From the IMG/VR virus record IMGVR_UViG_3300042905_000015, positions 1 to 31,842 of that record: a stretch of DNA of 31,842 bases. One strand, 5' to 3'. The notes under the pieces are model-generated. The model was not told the origin of the DNA, searched no databases, and was given only the letters and a program-made list of their open reading frames with translations. Every line of letters starts with the position of its first letter. Position 1 is the stretch's first letter. The translations under genes were made by a program, and so were the position numbers. Positions 30,548 through 31,842 of the stretch are shown in pieces. This DNA is from a virus.

Positions 30548-30808
30548 TTAAACCCGTGAAGATTGTGTGCCAACCAATTCGCCATCCATAACCATGAAAG
30601 TAAGAGTCTTGGCAATGTTGAGGGTTTGGCGTGCGCGTTCTGTGTCGTTAAAAGACATGAGGTGTTGAGCGTCTGACATCAAGCCAGCGATTACCATGTT
30701 GGCGCCAGTGAATTGGTATGTGATAGATTCTTTGACTGACTCAATGTATGAGTCGATGTCTTCGAAACCATACATTGCTACGTTGCGGCTAGTTTGTGTT
30801 GCGTTCAT
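30548..30808 (-). CDS. First gene of the leftward early operon (86 aa)
   Basis: ATG 30808 is chosen because AAAGGAAA lies just upstream; a longer frame would cover the promoter. The 86 aa are helical (YGFEDIDSYIESVKESITY, LMSDAQHLMSFNDTERARQT) with no known domain. Being first after a strong regulated promoter, it is probably abundant early. Function is unknown. Confidence 0.7.
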   Translation of the reverse strand: MNATQTSRNVAMYGFEDIDSYIESVKESITYQFTGANMVIAGLMSDAQHLMSFNDTERARQTLNIAKTLTFMVMDGELVGTQSSRV

Positions 30809-30835
30809 TTCGTTTCCTTTGGCCTTTCGGCGTGA

Positions 30836-30858
30836 TGCCAAGAACAATTTCGTTGGCA
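30836..30858. promoter_or_regulatory. Inverted repeat in early leader
   Basis: TGCCAA (30836-30841) and TTGGCA (30853-30858) form a perfect 6-bp inverted repeat with an 11-nt spacer, in the transcribed leader just downstream of the early -10 box. It could be a second protein-binding site or an mRNA stem. Confidence 0.35.
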
Positions 30859-30865
30859 TGGATGA

Positions 30866-30895
30866 ATTATCTAGCATATCGCTAGATGTCGTCAA
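30866..30895 (-). promoter_or_regulatory. Strong sigma70-like leftward promoter
   Basis: On the minus strand TTGACG (30895-30890) and GATAAT (30871-30866) are separated by 18 nt, each one mismatch from consensus. They lie about 58 nt upstream of the first leftward ATG (30808). All leftward genes follow in the same direction, so this is the likely early promoter. Confidence 0.7.
30869..30887. promoter_or_regulatory. 19-bp palindromic operator inside the promoter
   Basis: ATCTAGC and GCTAGAT are perfect 7-bp arms around a 5-nt centre, filling the spacer between the -35 and -10 boxes. The half-site GCTAGA recurs singly at 30903-30908 and 30966-30971, in front of the regulator gene. A second small palindrome TTGCT/AGCAA lies at 30951-30962. 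A repressor bound here would block RNA polymerase; the adjacent regulator is the obvious candidate. Confidence 0.65.
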
Positions 30896-30982
30896 GCGTT
30901 TTGCTAGAAATATTTAAATTATTTGTGTAGGTGCTTTCCCTAATACGGAATTGCTCAAGCAATCTGCTAGACTTTGCGTCCT

Positions 30983-31198
30983 ATGAACACACAAATACCC
31001 CCAGATGAGCGCCGACAACTGGCAGAAAAAGTTGGCATAAACGAGCAATACCTCTACCAATGCCTCACCGGCAGACGTGAGATGTCAGCATGGGAGGCCG
31101 TGAGAGTGGAGCAGGAAAGCCAAGGGCGGCTCACTCGCAAAATGGTGTGCCAGGGCAGCTGGCAGTCTATTTGGCCTGAGTTGGTGGAGACAACGTGA
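30983..31198 (+). CDS. YdaS/Cro-like transcriptional regulator
   Basis: 71 aa from ATG 30983; a TTG 9 nt upstream is a weaker start. Residues around 13-45 (QLAEKVGINEQYLYQCLTGR, then REMSAWEAVRVE) form a helix-turn-helix of the Cro/YdaS type, and the end SIWPELVETT is also typical. It lies divergent from the early operon with GCTAGA sites upstream of both, so it probably represses the early promoter and itself. No clear ribosome binding site precedes the ATG. Its stop overlaps the methyltransferase start (GTGA). Confidence 0.8.
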   Translation: MNTQIPPDERRQLAEKVGINEQYLYQCLTGRREMSAWEAVRVEQESQGRLTRKMVCQGSWQSIWPELVETT

Positions 31199-31842
31199 AT
31201 GAGTTGGCTCTTTTCGCGGGCGCTGGTGGAGGAATACTCGGAGGCCATTTGCTCGGATGGCGAACAGTCTGTGCCGTTGAATGGGAGCAATACCCCGCAA
31301 GCGTACTGTGCGCCAGACAAAATGACGGGCTTCTCCCGCCTTTCCCGATTTGGGATGACGTACAAACCTTTGACGGAAAGCCGTGGCGAGGAATTGTTGA
31401 TGTCGTATCTGGCGGCTTTCCATGCCAAGACATCTCAGCCGCGGGGGGGGGGGGGGAATTGATGGCGAAAGATCAGGAATGTGGCGAGAAATGGCGCGGA
31501 TCATTCACGAAGTACAGCCTGGATTCGTTTTCGTGGAAAACTCACCAATGCTCACTTCTAGGGGACTTGGAAGAGTTCTCGGAGACTTGGCCAAAATGGG
31601 GTTTGATGCGAAATGGGGAGTGTTGGGAGGCGAAGATGTTGGGGCCGTTCATAGAAGAGACAGAATTTGGATTGTCGCTTCCAACGATAGTCAAATCAGA
31701 CTCAAATGCGACATTAAAAAACAGATTCCTAAATTCACGCCATTTCCGTGGGGCAAAGATGTCAGAGGGATTGAGGATTTGCGAAACAGATCCGACCTCA
31801 GTCCATCCATCATTTGGCGAAAAGACTATGGGGTGGCCGACT
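31195..31842 (+). CDS. Cytosine-5 DNA methyltransferase (partial, frame broken at G-run)
   Basis: GTG 31195 overlaps the regulator stop; GGAG (31186-31189) is the ribosome binding site. Motif I is FAGAGGGILGG, the SAM-acid region is AVEWEQYP, motif IV with the catalytic Cys is SGGFPCQDIS, motif VI is FVFVENSPM, and motif VIII is HRRDRIWIVA. Up to 31443 the frame starts at 31195; after the 14-G run the methyltransferase sense continues in the frame beginning ATT at 31458, so a one-base gain (or two-base loss) in the run restores it. The 3' end, with motifs IX and X, lies outside the window. It would protect phage DNA from host restriction or mark it. Confidence 0.88.
   Translation, partial: MNELALFAGAGGGILGGHLLGWRTVCAVEWEQYPASVLCARQNDGLLPPFPIWDDVQTFDGKPWRGIVDVVSGGFPCQDISAAGGGGELMAKDQECGEKWRGSFTKYSLDSFSWKTHQCSLLGDLEEFSETWPKWGLMRNGECWEAKMLGPFIEETEFGLSLPTIVKSDSNATLKNRFLNSRHFRGAKMSEGLRICETDPTSVHPSFGEKTMGWPT
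31199..31842 (+). CDS. Overlapping reading frame inside the methyltransferase gene (partial, putative)
   Basis: From ATG 31199, 4 nt after the methyltransferase GTG, a second frame encodes a protein-like sequence: MSWLFSRALVEEYSEA, GFSRLSRFGMTYKPLTESRG, then after the G-run DQECGEKWRGSFTKYSLDSF, SWKTHQCSLL, FSETWPKWGLMRNGECWE and an end with HPSFGEKTMGWPT. With one G added it stays open for all 644 nt to the edge. The protein is rich in Trp and Cys and not low in complexity. I recall similar predicted phage proteins starting MSWL-SRALVEE, but have not checked this. It may be a true overlapping gene or a frame kept open by the methyltransferase codons. Confidence 0.45.
31443..31456 (+). repeat. 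14-G homopolymer run
   Basis: Fourteen consecutive G lie in the methyltransferase gene just after the catalytic PCQ motif. It is the longest homopolymer noticed in the window. The run coincides with the frame break of both overlapping frames. It may be a sequencing or assembly slip, or a real slippage site. Confidence 0.9.

Noticed and set aside
1-31842. tRNA genes, CRISPR arrays, insertion sequences, integrase or att sites
   Set aside because: No cloverleaf-like segments, regularly spaced repeats, transposase motifs or recombinase active-site motifs were found by eye. A covariance-model tRNA scan could still find an unusual tRNA.

Overview
The window is most of a tailed-phage genome or contig of the P22-like (podovirus) type, probably from a Gram-negative and perhaps freshwater betaproteobacterial host. 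The morphotype rests on the order TerL, P22-type portal, scaffold, P22-type coat, gp4-like adaptor, gp10-like tail accessory factor and three ejection proteins. The host guess rests only on codon and base composition and on the GGGGC-TTCG-GCCCC terminator style. No tRNA, integrase, CRISPR array, DNA polymerase or primase was seen. Both window edges cut genes.

Layout. Positions 1-430 hold the tail of an upstream gene and a 365-nt non-coding region with five DnaA-box-like 9-mers followed by an AT-rich stretch, a candidate origin. Positions 431-5807 carry the packaging genes (TerL, portal) with small basic or conserved phage proteins. Positions 5804-8938 carry the adsorption genes: a head-binding/fibre protein, a fibre-like protein and a pectate-lyase-fold spike. 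They sit unusually between portal and scaffold and look more AT-rich than their neighbours. Positions 9004-13619 carry scaffold, coat, small virion proteins and the gp4-like adaptor, with three hairpin terminators around the genes after the coat gene. Positions 13616-20908 carry the gp10-like factor, a needle-position protein, a GNAT acetyltransferase and three ejection proteins. Positions 20905-23206 carry the lysis region: small membrane proteins, a 3-TM-type holin and an M15 peptidase endolysin. All of these are rightward, tightly packed and often joined by ATGA, GTGA or TAATG overlaps.

From 30808 down to 23190 everything is leftward: early-type genes, namely small unknown proteins, a Sak4-like RecA-fold ATPase, a DUF669 SSB-like protein, a Cas4/RecB-like Fe-S nuclease, an SF2 helicase, glutaredoxin and several conserved small proteins. 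The two transcription blocks converge and overlap by 17 nt at 23190-23206. A strong leftward sigma70-like promoter at 30866-30895 has a perfect 19-bp palindrome in its spacer, the likely operator of the YdaS/Cro-like regulator encoded rightward at 30983.

The most interesting part is the right end (31195-31842). A cytosine-5 DNA methyltransferase starts at a GTG overlapping the regulator. A second reading frame, starting 4 nt later behind the same ribosome binding site, is also open to the window edge and looks protein-like. A run of 14 G at 31443-31456 breaks both frames, and a single added G would restore both. This is either a dual-coding gene pair with a sequencing slip or a phase-variable switch.
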